DNA of 64,000 bases from assembly GCA_003024785.1 (NCBI GenBank), contig PUQB01000367.1, positions 186,001 through 250,000 of the forward strand, read 5' to 3'. Shown one piece after another: positions 10,780 to 22,900 of this stretch. The DNA is from Selaginella tamariscina. Taxonomy: Eukaryota; Streptophyta; Lycopodiopsida; Selaginellales; Selaginellaceae. Numbering within the stretch: position 1 is the stretch's first letter; each line of letters starts with the position of its first letter. A program made the translations under genes and the position numbers. The notes beneath the pieces are model-generated. The model did not search any database, was not told where the DNA came from, and saw only the letters and a list, made by a program, of their open reading frames with translations.

Positions 10780-12190
10780 ATGGAAGGTGCGGCGGGATTA
10801 ATCTCGCCACCCCTTCAATGCCTCCTGAAAGAGTGGGCGGGATTAATCTCGCCACCTTTCTGGAGGCCTTGAACGGGAGTGCGGAATTAATCTTGCCACC
10901 CTTCTCGGTCTCAGAGAGAACTGGGCAGGATTTATTTCTCACACCCCTTCAGTGACTCCAGAAAGGAGGCGGGATTAATCTCGCCCACCATGTAAGGGAT
11001 GGTTAAATGAATTTCCCCACCCTTCCCAGTTCTCTCCATTGGTATGTTGTAAACCTTCTACGTCTCAGACAGAAACGTTTGGGATTGGTCCGACTCACCA
11101 ATGGAGAAAAAAGGAAGGGTGGCGGGATTCATTCCTCCAACAGGCATTGAAGACTCGGCGGGATTAATCCCGCCGCCCAGGGCCTTCACTCGGTCCCTAT
11201 GCGGCGGGATTAATCCCGCCGGACGCCAATTCCCTGCGCGGAATCGGGCGGGATTAATCCCGCCGCCTAGGCACTTCAGGCAGGCCAATGGCGGCGGGAT
11301 AATCCCGCCGATTCGAGGGGCATGCGGGATTAATCCCGCCTCCCAGGCCCTTCACGGCCTCGGCGGGATTAATCCCGCCGAACGCCAAATGCCCTGCGCG
11401 AAGGCATGCGTACGCGGCGGGATTAATCCGCCCACCATGTAAGGGATGGTGAAATTAATCCCACACCCTTCTCGGTTCCCTCCATTGGTATTTTGTAAAC
11501 CTTCTCCGTCTCAGACAGAGTTAGTCGGGATTGATTCAACATACCAATGGGGTAATGAAGGTTCGGAGATTAATCTCGCCACCGGGTAATGAAGGTTCGG
11601 AGGCTAATCCCGCCGCCCTCTCGTAAATCATGCGCTCACACATATATATTGGCTGCGGCATTTTTGAACAGGGATGGGTGGGGGCGGATTAATCCCGCCG
11701 CCCAGGGAATTCACGCAGGACATGAACGGCGGGATTAATCCCGCCGCCCTCCGCGAAGGGCATGAGCGTGGGGCCGGATTAATCCCGGCGTTCATGTCCT
11801 GCGTGAATTCCCTGGGCGGCGGGATTAATCCCGCCGCTCTACGACAAACCGAAGAGCGGCGGGATTAATCCCGCGCCCATGGCCTGCGTGAGGGGCCTCG
11901 GCGGCGGGATTAATCCCGCCGCCCATTCCCTGTAAATGCCCTGCGCGGAATCCGGCGGATTAATCCCGCTTATTAGAACCTTCACACAGGCCATTGCCGG
12001 CGAGATAAATCCCGCCGCATTCCGCGCAGGGCATGGATGAGCGGCGGGATTAATCCCGCCGCCGAGGCCTTCACGCAGGCCATGGGCGGCGGATTAATCC
12101 CGCCGCCATGGCCCCAACCATATAGCGGCGGGATTAATCCCGCCGCCGAGGCTATAAACCTATAGCGGCGGGATTAATCCCGCCGCTCGA
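10780..12190. repeat. Palindrome array 1 (GGCGGGATTAATCCCGCC)
   Basis: About 19 good copies and 5 degraded ones (10789-11000 have TCTCGCC or TTGCC on one side) of an 18-bp perfect palindrome, often extended by GC/GC to longer symmetry. Spacers are 20-40 bp and share words such as ttcacgcagg and ccatgccctgcgcg. A ~110-bp block (from caccatgtaaggga to gtctcagacag) occurs twice, near 10987 and 11442, a higher-order repeat of about 455 bp. Inside, 11702-11727 and 11790-11815 form a perfect inverted repeat of about 26 bp around another palindrome. The left end lies about 300 bp upstream of the ParB-like gene. Confidence 0.9.
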
Positions 12191-12888
12191 GGGGCTTAGC
12201 GAGATAAAAACACACACATATAATATAGTGTGTGTGTATTATATATATATATGTATGTATGTATGTATGTATAGGAGTGTACGTGTGTGTGCAAGAGATA
12301 GATAAATAAATATAAATTATACAGTACTGGTACACCTAATATATGTGTTACATAGGTATATATATGTGTGTATATGTATATCGTGTGTATGCGTGTGAGC
12401 GAAACAAATAAAATCATACAGATAACAAAACACACAACATAATATATACACAGGAGTGTGCGTGTGTGTGCGAAAGATAAAACTAATAAATAAATAAATT
12501 CCGTAGATAAACACACACATATATATGTGTGTAATAGATATATAATCTATAGAGAAAGAGAGAGAGTCTGTGAATATATAAGCATATATATAAACTAGTG
12601 TTGTATGTATGTATATATGTATATAGTATATATATATGTGTATATGTATATTGTGTGTATGCGTGTGTGAGCGAAACAAATAAAATCATACAGATAAACA
12701 AACACACACACACAACATATACATACACAGGAGTGTGCGTGTGTGTGCGAGAGATAAAATAAATAAATAAATAAATTATACAGAAAAACACACACATATA
12801 TATATGTGTGTATATAGATATATAACCCATATGAATTATAAGCATATAATAACACTAGTGTTGTTATACTATTTGTTAATATGCATTG

Positions 12889-12920
<32 letters not shown>

Positions 12921-12933
12921 GTGTGTGTGTGTG

Positions 12934-12964
<31 letters not shown>

Positions 12965-13030
12965 GCAGTGCCGTGTGTGGGAGAGATATCAATCAAAAAA
13001 AAATTTACAGATACTGGTACAACATAATAT

Positions 13031-13080
<50 letters not shown>

Positions 13081-13143
13081 GCAGTGCGCGTGTGTGGGAG
13101 AGATAGATCAATAAAAAAAAATTTACAGATACTAGTACACATA

Positions 13144-13189
<46 letters not shown>

Positions 13190-13480
13190 AAAGCAAGATC
13201 AATAAAAAAAATTTACAGATACTGGTACATAATATATGTATGTTATATGTATATAGGTATATATATATATATGTGTATATGTATATCGTGTGTATGCGTG
13301 TGTGAGCGAAACAAATAAAATCATACAGATAAACAAACACACACCACACACACATATACATACACAAGAGTGTGGGTGTGTGTGCCGAGAGATAAAACTA
13401 ATAAAAAATTATACGCACACTCTATACATATTACATACATACACACACACACAAAAGATCTCACCTGTGTGCACAGCGCG
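12190..13480. repeat. Compound microsatellite/minisatellite block
   Basis: (TG)n, (TA)n and ATGT tracts alternate with short unique words, and whole units of roughly 200-280 bp recur: the words gagtgtgcgtgtgtgtgcgagagata, cgaaacaaataaaatcatacagata and ttacagatactggtac appear several times. Open frames across it only reflect the repeat. I see no gene. Confidence 0.85.
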
Positions 13481-14400
13481 CCGCCGATTTCACAGCCGCC
13501 GCCTCTTGAAACCTAAGAATATACCTAAACCCTAAAGGAATTAAATATATATATCAACCCTAATAGAATATTCTTCTGAGAATATACTAAACCCTAAAAA
13601 GAATAAAAATAGATTTGCCCTAAACGAATATTCTTTCATTAATTATTAGCGCGTGCGTGTGCTGGGTGTATCACATACACCTCAAAAATATAAATCATGC
13701 AGGGATTTAACATGTGTGTGTCCATGAGAGTGTTAAAGTTTCATGTGTATCAATACATACATACACATTGCATATATTAATCACAAAATATATACATACA
13801 CACGTGTATACACACAGACATACACACATATTACATGGGTTTAGGGTTTAGGTTTAGGGTTTTGGATTTAGGATGGATCATGCATGGTGTGTATGTATGA
13901 GAGAAGAGAGAGTGTTGAAAAAATTATTTTTGTACACATTGCATATATTAGTACACATATATACTTACACATTTATACACAGATATACATACATAGTAAT
14001 TATGGATCATGCATGGTGTGTATTATACACACAGACATACATACATATTAGTACATAATATAGAGAGACCGAGTACATATTATAGATCATGCATGGTGTG
14101 TATGTTGAGAGAAGAGAGACAGTACATATTAACATGGATCATGCATGGTGTGTATGTATGAGAGAAGACAGAAGTACACATATTACATACAGAGTACACA
14201 TATATACATGCACACGTGTATACACACAGACATACATATATATACATGAGTAAATTCATTGTGTTTACATATTAGGGTTTAGGTTTGCTCCCAACAAGCT
14301 TAATATAAATATTACACATGTAAATTCAATGTGTTACATACAGTCACACAGATGAGTACATATATCATACATGTGTTGAACATGATGTTTTCAATAAGAA
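13480..14400. repeat. AT/CA-rich block with CATGCATG minisatellite and telomere-like motif
   Basis: A unit around gatcatgcatggtgtgtatg recurs near 13875, 14002, 14085 and 14137. A short TTTAGGG-type run (about 13836-13870) looks like an interstitial plant telomere motif. No gene is seen. Confidence 0.7.
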
Positions 14401-14599
14401 GCAACTTATTTCTTCAGTTTGGTTTAGGGTTGTGCATGTGTGTGCATATGTGTTTTTTGTAAGTTCTTGTAATGCGTGTGTAAATTTATGATTGTGTTAT
14501 ATATGTGTGCAAAACAAACATCGAATAATTAAGAAAATAAAATTAATAAACACACTAGGAACATTTTTAAATTATACATAAATATATATTTTATCTAAT

Positions 14600-15210
14600 A
14601 TATAGCCATATATAGTTTTAATATATATATTAATTTAATATTGATAAAAAGGTTTAACATTGAAATATTCTTGAAATAAAAGAAATTAATTGAAAAATCC
14701 CATTAATATATACAAATGTAAATTAAGTACTCAAATAATTAACTAAAATAATCATCATAATCATGTTTAATATTGGAATATTCTTGAATAATAAGAAAAT
14801 AATAAAGAATATCCCATTAATATAAAGAAGATTAATTACTCAAGTAATTAAGGAAATGATATTAATATATATTATTAAACTATATATGACTATATATTAA
14901 GATAAAATGATGTATTATATGTATAATTTAAAATATGTTCATAGTGTGTATTAATTTAATATTGATAATAAGGTTTAACACATGAATATTTTTGAAATAA
15001 TAACAAATTAATTGAGAAAATCCCATTAATATACAAATGGTAGAATAATTACTGTAATAATTAAGAACAAGACTAATTTAATTATGATAATCAGGTTTAA
15101 TATTAGAATATTCTTCAAATATTAATAAAATATTAAAGAATATCCCATTGATACTAGGAAATGAAAACTAAATACTCGAGTAATTAAGAAAATAATAATA
15201 TAAACAGACT
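14600..15210. repeat. Four diverged AT-rich repeat units
   Basis: The sequence words ggtttaa.attg.aatattcttgaa, then aatcccattaatata, then tactcaagtaattaa occur in this order at about 14650, 14764, 14970 and 15088. Spacing is uneven (about 115-205 bp), so these are old tandem copies. No gene is seen up to 15860 apart from a doubtful 62-codon minus frame at 15442-15630. Confidence 0.6.
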
Positions 15211-15864
15211 ATGAATATATTTTAAATGATACATAATAATATCAATTTATTTATTGTATAAGTATATATTTATATATATATAATATAAATATACTTGAAT
15301 ACTAAGAATGTAGAATATAGTCTAAAATTCGTAATATTAAACAGCTTGAATCACTTGAATAACATTAAATGCAATTTTAAAATACTCATTGGAACTGGAG
15401 AGTATATATGTCAGAGTGTCGGATATTTGTGTCAACTCATCTTAAATTTTATTTTCTGTTCTTTTTAAAAAAATTTGAATTTCGACATATGTATTGTCGG
15501 TCTGACATGTAAAATTTGAAAATGCATTTAATTTCTCACTCAAATTCAGATCTGGTTCTTTCTCCGCAAGGGTTTCTTCATTTCTGTATTTTTCACTCTT
15601 TAGATCTTCTTTTTTCTTCATAGTGATCATCTCAGGAGCGAGATTAAATTGGGTGCTATTCTTTATAGGAAAGCACGGCGCCTTCAGTGCTGTTTACAAG
15701 TAAAGTATTATAAACAAATTTAAAATACTTATTAAGATTCACTCCTTACATTCTCTCTTAAAATTACAATTTAGGGGTTTAGAAATGCATTAGGATTATA
15801 ATATATTCCATTAGGATTTATCATGTTTAAATATCCTTTTAACTTAATATTCTAGGTTAACCGG

Positions 15865-16715
15865 GCCGGCGGGATTAATTCGGCCATTTCTTTTTCGCCT
15901 CTTTGAAAAGTGCGGGATTAATCCCGCCACCATCTCCGGGCAATGCTTCTCCGCCACTGAAAAAGAGTGGCCGGGATTAATCCCGTCGATAACCTTCTCA
16001 ACTGATGAAGAGTTACCAGAATTTATTAGAAAGAGTTGTCGGCGGGATTAATCCCGCCAACCATTTTAGGAGGCAGGGAAGGGGTGGCGGGATTAATCTC
16101 GCCACCACTTCCCTGTTTTAAAGATTTGGGGACAGGATTTATCCCGAGATCTCTTTGAAATCATAGTTTTGGAGAGAGTTATGTGCGGGTTTAATCCCGC
16201 CACCCATTCCCCGTCGTAAGAATTGTGGGCGGGATTAATCCCGCCTTGGACTCCCTCCGACAAGGAAGAGCCGGCGGGATTAATCCCGCCGCCTCTTCCT
16301 CCGACGAGGAGGGAGTCCGGCGGGATTAATCCCGCCGGACTCTCCCGGGAGGAGAGTCGGCGGGATTAATCCCGCCGGACTCCCCCCGAGGAGAGCGGCG
16401 GGATTAATCCCGCCGGCTCTTCCTTGTCGGAGGGAGTCCAAGGCGGGATTAATCCCGCCGACTCTCTCGGGGTTGAGTCGGCGGGATTAATCCCGCCGGA
16501 CTCCCTTCCTCGGGAGAGAGTCGGCGGGATTAATCCCGCCGGACTCCCCCCGAGGAGGAAGAGGCGGCGGGATTAATCCCGCCGGCTCTTCCTTGTCGGA
16601 GGGAGTCCAAGGCGGGATTAATCCCGCCGACTCTCTCCGAAGGGGTTGAGTCGGCGGCGGGATTAATCCCGCCGACCGTTCCTCGTCGGAGGGATTCGTG
16701 GGCGGGATTAATCCC
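15865..16715. repeat. Palindrome array 2, regular ~43-bp spacing
   Basis: About 19 copies of the 18-bp palindrome seen in array 1; the last dozen (from about 16227) are perfect and start at roughly 16227, 16272, 16319, 16362, 16397, 16441, 16480, 16523, 16567, 16610, 16655 and 16700, a period near 43 bp. Many spacers are themselves symmetric (gactctcccgggaggagagtc) or occur in both orientations (ggactccctccgacaaggaa and its complement). The array ends about 160 bp before the DUF7869 coding start, so it occupies that gene's promoter. Confidence 0.93.
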
Positions 16716-16872
16716 GCCCATCAGTTGTATTAATCAAACATGAGATATTATCTCTAAACATAATTATGTATTATTGCATATGCATATTATTAAGTAACCG
16801 TAATTCAGATTTCTTAAAAATATTGCATAAACAGATATCATAAATAATACAATTATTTATGTGCAGGACAAT

Positions 16873-19800
16873 ATGTTTAATACTGGAGATAAAGTATGTC
16901 TTCTTCGGAACAACGAGATAGTTGGCACTGGAACTGTGGAAGTTCGAGATAATAATGCATCATGTCACAATATTTCCCAAGGATCTTGTGTGTACGTATG
17001 GGTGAACACCATTTTCAAGCATGTTGAGGTTCTGGGAATGGAATTTGAGGAGGGTTCTCCTGTATTGTGGAATTTGGATGAAGTCAAGGCTGACACAAAA
17101 TATGCAGAGTCACAAACAAATAGTAGCACGAGTTTACCAGATGATGGCTTGCCTGCTGTAATGGATGAGGTGATTCTCTTTCTTCGTGAGATTGAAGTCG
17201 GAAGAGGCATCATCACAGCTATAAATCCAATGGAAGCAGTGTCAGAAGAGAAACTAGGGTCCGACTTCGTGGGTGTAGTTGTGACAGAGGTTTCACCTAA
17301 TGGCACATTGTATCCTGGATCCCTCGTGAGGTGGCGAACATCTGAATTAAGACGGCAAGATGGTTCAACATATTCTGGGTTGGATTTCAATAATAACAAC
17401 CCGGAAGAACAACTCATATTTGAAGAGGTTCCTTGCATTGGTCCTATTGTAAGAAAAAGGCGATTCATGGGTTGTAGATCTTCCCCTGCAAGTTTCAGCA
17501 AGAGGGTAAAGATGGATCCTACATCTTCCGAAAGTGTTACGAGCATTTCCACGATTGACTGTTGCAAGAAGAAGTGTTGTCAGATGGCAGACCGGAATGA
17601 AATTACCCAATGTAGACATGTCTTTCGTATGCTCACCCAAAAGCAAAGGCATGAGTTTGTATATGCTGCACTAACTGGGTGTATTGATGGAATGGCCTCG
17701 GACACAGGTTATCAGAGTACATCCATGGTATTTAATAAGGTGGCCATCTGCTTCAAAGCTTGGTACAGTATATACGGGATCCCAAAGACCACGTTCTACC
17801 GTCGGAGGGATGAGTGGCTAGATGGAGCGCGAACCTCAGTTCATGGGAACACTGGCTTGGTCAAAACCCGCTCTCACATCATGGCAGCCATAGAGATACT
17901 CAAGGCTTTTGTGGAAGCAAATGCAGACAGGATGCCTCACAAATGCCGAACCACAAATGCAGGGGTCAGGGAAAATCTCAAGGTTTTACCTTCAATCTAC
18001 ACTCAATTGAAACTGTGTGAACATGTGAACAAGTGCCTCAGTTTGATGGGGCTCCAAGCAATCTGCACTGGTACCTTCAACAACATATGGAATACTCATT
18101 TTAAGGATGTGGAGATTGCAAAACACTCTAGCTTTTCTAAGTGTGACACTTGTACATCATTGAAGGCTGCAGAGGCTTGTGCAAAAACCTTGGTGGAGAT
18201 CACTACCATTCAAAGGAAGATGGAGGCCCACATGATTGCACAACAAACTTGTCGGTCTCAGTACTATGCACACCGCATGCTTTCTGTGTCACGCCCATCA
18301 GAGTACCTGTGCTTGATCCATGACAAGATGGATCATTCAAAGACCAGCATTCCAAAGCTCTTTGCAACACCAAAGTGCCTTGGAAATGTCATGAAACTTC
18401 CGATTTCTTTAACAGGTGTGCTAACACATGGACACGGTTGTGAGTCATATGGACACTTTTCACTTCCACATTGGTCTAGCGACTCCAATTTCACTATTGG
18501 GTCGTTAGCCATGTGTTTCAGAAACCTTGAAGCCCACTCACAGACAAGTCCTATCAGTGATCTCAAAGTGAAGAAACAACACCTTCAACCTTTACATAAT
18601 GCTCTCATGAACACGTCTGCACTTGAGGCTACTTGGGAATATGAGAGGCATTGTCAGCAACCTGCACAAAAAACAGATGGCCCTGTTGAGAGTTCAGGTT
18701 CAGTGGAGGGATCTAGCTCAAATAGTGTACATGTGTCCTCAACATCAAATAAGCTTCCTCGTCATTTGCTTTTACAGATGGATAATTGTGCAGGCGAGAA
18801 CAAAAATAGGTAAATCATTTTACTTAAGGGTTTCTCAAGCTCATACTTACTTTTATTTTCTAGATATGTGCTAGCATACTTGTCAATGCTTGTTGCCAAA
18901 GGTGTGTTTGAAACAATCACGCTCAGTTTCCTTATGGTTGGTCACACTCATGAAGATATTGATGCGTTCTTCAGCAAGGTCTCCAACTCTACAAAAAGGA
19001 CAAGTGCACTTACCTTACCGCATATGATGAATCTTTTTGAAAATTGCATCTCCAAAAAAAGTTGTGCTTTGCTTGTGACTGAGGTGCCAGACTTCAAAAA
19101 ATTTCTCAAGGAGTATATAAAAGAAGGGAGTGATTCTTTAGTTGGTCACCTTGTGCCGCTACAATTCTTTTTCTCCATACGAGATGGTATACCTATTATG
19201 CAGTACAAGTTACGGCCATCAGAGCAGGAGTGGTTACCGAAAGAGGGCTTAATGCTCTTCAAAAGTGGAGAGGATGGAAAGCCACTTCTCCCAGAAGGAC
19301 AACCAGACCCTATTCCATTGAGTGCCCAGCTCAAGGAACAAGAGGTTATTATTGATGGCATCAAAAAATATGTGGCATGGGTTCAAAAATCGATGCCAAA
19401 GAATTCTGATAAGGCAACTGGTTACTCAGAACTATATAAGCATGTGGTCAACTATTGGGAGACTGTTGTTCGAGAGTTGGAAGGGCCTACTGTCACAAGT
19501 ACAGAATTGCAACACCCTTTCTGGCCTAAAACAAGGTGGCGAGAGGAGATTGAAATGACATCACTGAGCACAGACGACATAGAAGCCAGTAGTGATGTGG
19601 AAGTGCAAACCCCACACTTTGTTGGACAAAGGAACCAAAAACCTAAAGCATACTTTGATTGCTGCAAGGATCTTCAAAAACTAATGATGGTTCTCATTAC
19701 TCCAGATGCGTCATATAATCAGCCTATTTGGATGGGTCAAATTATCGACACACCTGAAGTAATCACAAAAAATAGTATTGTTAAGGTTGCATGGTTCAAA

Positions 19801-19992
19801 CCACAAAAAAGGCGACACGAGAAGGAGAGCGAAAGATATAATGGATGCCTAGAGAAAACATGGTCTCCCAATCAAAAAGACCCAGCATGTTTTATAAATG
19901 TTAAATCCATTCGATATGGGTGGATGTCAAGAAGCGTTGATAAAGTCACGATTAACAAAACTGCAAGGGAATGTATGTTTTCTGAAGCTTAA
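16873..19992 (+). CDS. DUF7869-type transposase-like protein
   Basis: Two exons, 16873-18809 and 18864-19992, joined over a 54-bp GT-AG intron; about 1,020 residues. The start is the first ATG; a gcag just before 16867 could be an acceptor, so an upstream exon is possible. The N-terminus has two Gly/Val-rich units (GDKVCLL..., DEVILFL...GRGIITAI) like those on other plant transposon proteins. CCKKKCCQ near residue 233 may bind metal. The DUF7869 core carries HDKMDHSKT (D about 484), QMDNCAGENKNR (D about 637) and GHTHEDIDAFF (672-682), an Asp/Asp/Glu-Asp layout suggestive of an RNase H-fold nuclease; that role is inference. A C-terminal region reads like a reader or BAH-type fold. Unlike nearby host genes, no single-base breaks are seen over 3 kb. 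It diverges from the ParB-like gene. Confidence 0.75.
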
Positions 19993-22900
19993 AGCAATTA
20001 CAAAATTATAAAATATCATATATTTAATATTCATAATTATTATAAACTCTTTAATAATAGTACCAAATTGTATACTTAACTATATAAATTTAAAAAATGA
20101 TATGGAAGATTGACTATATTATTATAGGATTTTATATATATTATTACTACTACAAATTTTTAATTAATAATGTTATATTTAAATATTAATATTTTAATAA
20201 CAACATCAATATTTATATAATGTACCTCTTATGCTCTTCCTTAATTGTTATATTAGGCAATATATTATATAATTTAATACATTCTACTTTTATAATGTTA
20301 TTAATTTTTGTTCAATGAATGCTATAATTTATTAAAGGGTAGAATACAAAATAGAATATTCTAAAGAATATTCTCTTTTCAAACATATATTCTAAAGAAT
20401 ATTCCTTTAATATTAGAAAATGCTAATTAAATAGCTAAAATTGCTAATTATTAGGAAATGGGACTATAGCCATGCCCATTTTAGTTACAACTTGCATCAA
20501 ACATAAACATATTCAAATTAGTTGCATACAACAGTATCAGCTTTTAAATTTAATTTCTTAATAAACTTAGTGTACTAATAAATAATTTTCCAACTAACAA
20601 AGAACCACACATACACTCATGATATATTCTTAAGAATATTTGTTTCAACAAATGGTTTAACCCTTGTTTTGACTGCATCGTGTATGCCAAAGTGAAAATA
20701 TTAACTTGTTATCTTATCGATTATTATTCAATATTAATAATGTCACTAAAATAATACTTAAATTCCGAAATAAAAAGTTTTGAAATTGTCTAACAATAAT
20801 AACGAGTCTTTCTCCGTAAAACAATGCTAGTGAGATTCAATTAGACCCACCTTTGAATGATCATAGCATAATGATTATGAACTCATCAACATAACGACTA
20901 TGCAAACTTGGTTTAAGAATCTAATGAACTAAGACCTTACCTCTCTACCTTAAAGTCCCATGGTGTTGTAGAGGAACTTGGGCTTGAATTTGTTTGTAAT
21001 AGTTAGATGTGTTGTGTGAATTTAGTCATTTGCTACACTTGATCTTAACAAGCTTGTGATTTTCCACCATCAATCACTGATTTTCACTATTAACTATTGA
21101 TTTTTTTGTTGCAAATTTTTAAACTCTAAAGGTCTTATTGAATGATTTTTACTATTATTTAAACGAGACTAAAACACGATTAATGAAAAAAGGATTTTGA
21201 TTTAAATTGTCATGGCTGACTCCAATAATAAAATAATATGAATGAATCAAAAGAAAATATATTAATTAAATAGTATTATAAAGATTTGCCAACAACTAAT
21301 GTTAGATCAAACCTTAGCCTTAGCCTCTTATATATATTAGGACCTTCGCATTCTTTGACCACTATTATTTGAATATCAACCATAAAAAACTCCTAATATA
21401 TTTCAAAAGAATATTCTAATGTTAGCATATTCTAAAAATAACATCAGCATTAAATTAATATATTCTGGTTGTTCATGACCCTCACACATGTTTATTACCA
21501 TTTTCCATAGGGTTTTGTAAGGAACTAAGTTGAGAATAACGTTAAACCAAAAGACCTTATGTACTATAAGGAAAACCAATTTTAACTTTAGTTATCCTTA
21601 TTTATATATGTATCCTTATCATGGATTTGATTAATTTTAATGATTTTTATCTGTATCTGTGTGATGCAGTTAGATAATCACATGTTCATAGTAAGGATTC
21701 CCATTTAACAAGTCATGCACATGGCACCATGTAAAAACTTTGACATATGTCAACGTTTTAAGACTAAGAATTTGTAAGGAGCTTGAAAATTTTCTTTTTA
21801 CTATCATAATTTTTACCACAATTGTTCTTTATTTAAAAGGTTGATTGTTATTATATGTTCATTAATACATTTGAGTGTTTAATATCAGTTTAATCGAATA
21901 TCTTTAAGAAATTTTAAGTGAAATTAAAACTTACCTTTAGAAAATTTTCTTCTTGTTTTTGGTGTCCCAATTAAATTTATAATTAGTTTCAGTGAGTTTA
22001 AATGTTAAATATAGTTTAGAAACACTTAATTTCACATTCTAAACCTCTTGAGTTGGGTTTAAGGGTAGATGGATTGTTAAGTTAGACTCACCAACCATTA
22101 GTGCATAAGAATGGCCAACTCACTTAAAAAATAAGAAAACAAAGGGACCTCCATCTTGGCATAAGCAAAGTACACCCTTTGTGCCACCCAACCTTCCGGC
22201 ATGTAGAGGTTTTAGTGTTGGCGAATCCACATTACTTTGCTCATGTACACTATATTTATGGGGGTTAAATAGGTTATTTTGTTTGTAACCCATTCGTACA
22301 CATGTGAAGTATTGTTGAAGTACATGTTCCAGTAGTTTAAAGGTTAAGACATGTCTTTAGTCTCCTTCATGCCAACTTAAGAATAACACTAAAACCTTAA
22401 CATACATGTTTTTTTACTATGTTTTAAGGGTTCGTAAAGAGGAGTTTTAGGATTGGCATTGCAAACCACATTCATGGCATCGTGTTTAACTCTTGTGTAT
22501 AACGGATTATATTGATGACCTATGTCTCAAGAAATGGTGTTACATGTATATGTGATACTAGAATGGATTCCAATCTTTAGGGTCATGCAATAGGTTTAAT
22601 GCCAAAGGGTTAAAGATCTTGACAAGGAGACACGCTTGAATTAAGTTGTTAAGCCTTGGGTATTTATTAGGTCTTATAACTACCCTTGGCTAAGAATGTT
22701 CTTAGTAAGGGTATGTGAACATATTCAAAGGTTAAACAACTTAAGTTCGTTAACAAATTTCTCTTGTAAAACACTATTATGCTTACTAAGTATTAACCTT
22801 AATACTAGGATATAGTTTAGCCTCGGTAAACCCTTAGGGTTTAGTTGTGCCCTATAGGGTTGTACATGTGATTCATGAAGGTGTTAAGATAATGTATTAT

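Noticed and set aside
12196-13367. Several minus-strand frames rich in HTHTH and IYIYI
   Set aside because: They are translations of (TG)n and (TA)n tracts.
13836-13870. TTTAGGG run as a chromosome end
   Set aside because: Only a few imperfect units with unrelated sequence on both sides, so it is at most an interstitial motif.
15442-15630. 62-codon Lys/Glu-rich minus frame
   Set aside because: Short, in AT-rich repeat DNA, no known motif, no splice partner; not supportable as a gene.
10780-16715. Regular repeats with spacers that could suggest a CRISPR array
   Set aside because: The repeat is a perfect palindrome, spacers are related to each other and vary in length, no cas genes are present, and the context is a plant nuclear genome.
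16530-16721. Open frame across array 2 with repeated GGINPA
   Set aside because: The core palindrome reads GGINPA on either strand and has no stop in this frame, so the open frame is a by-product; no start context or codon bias supports a protein.
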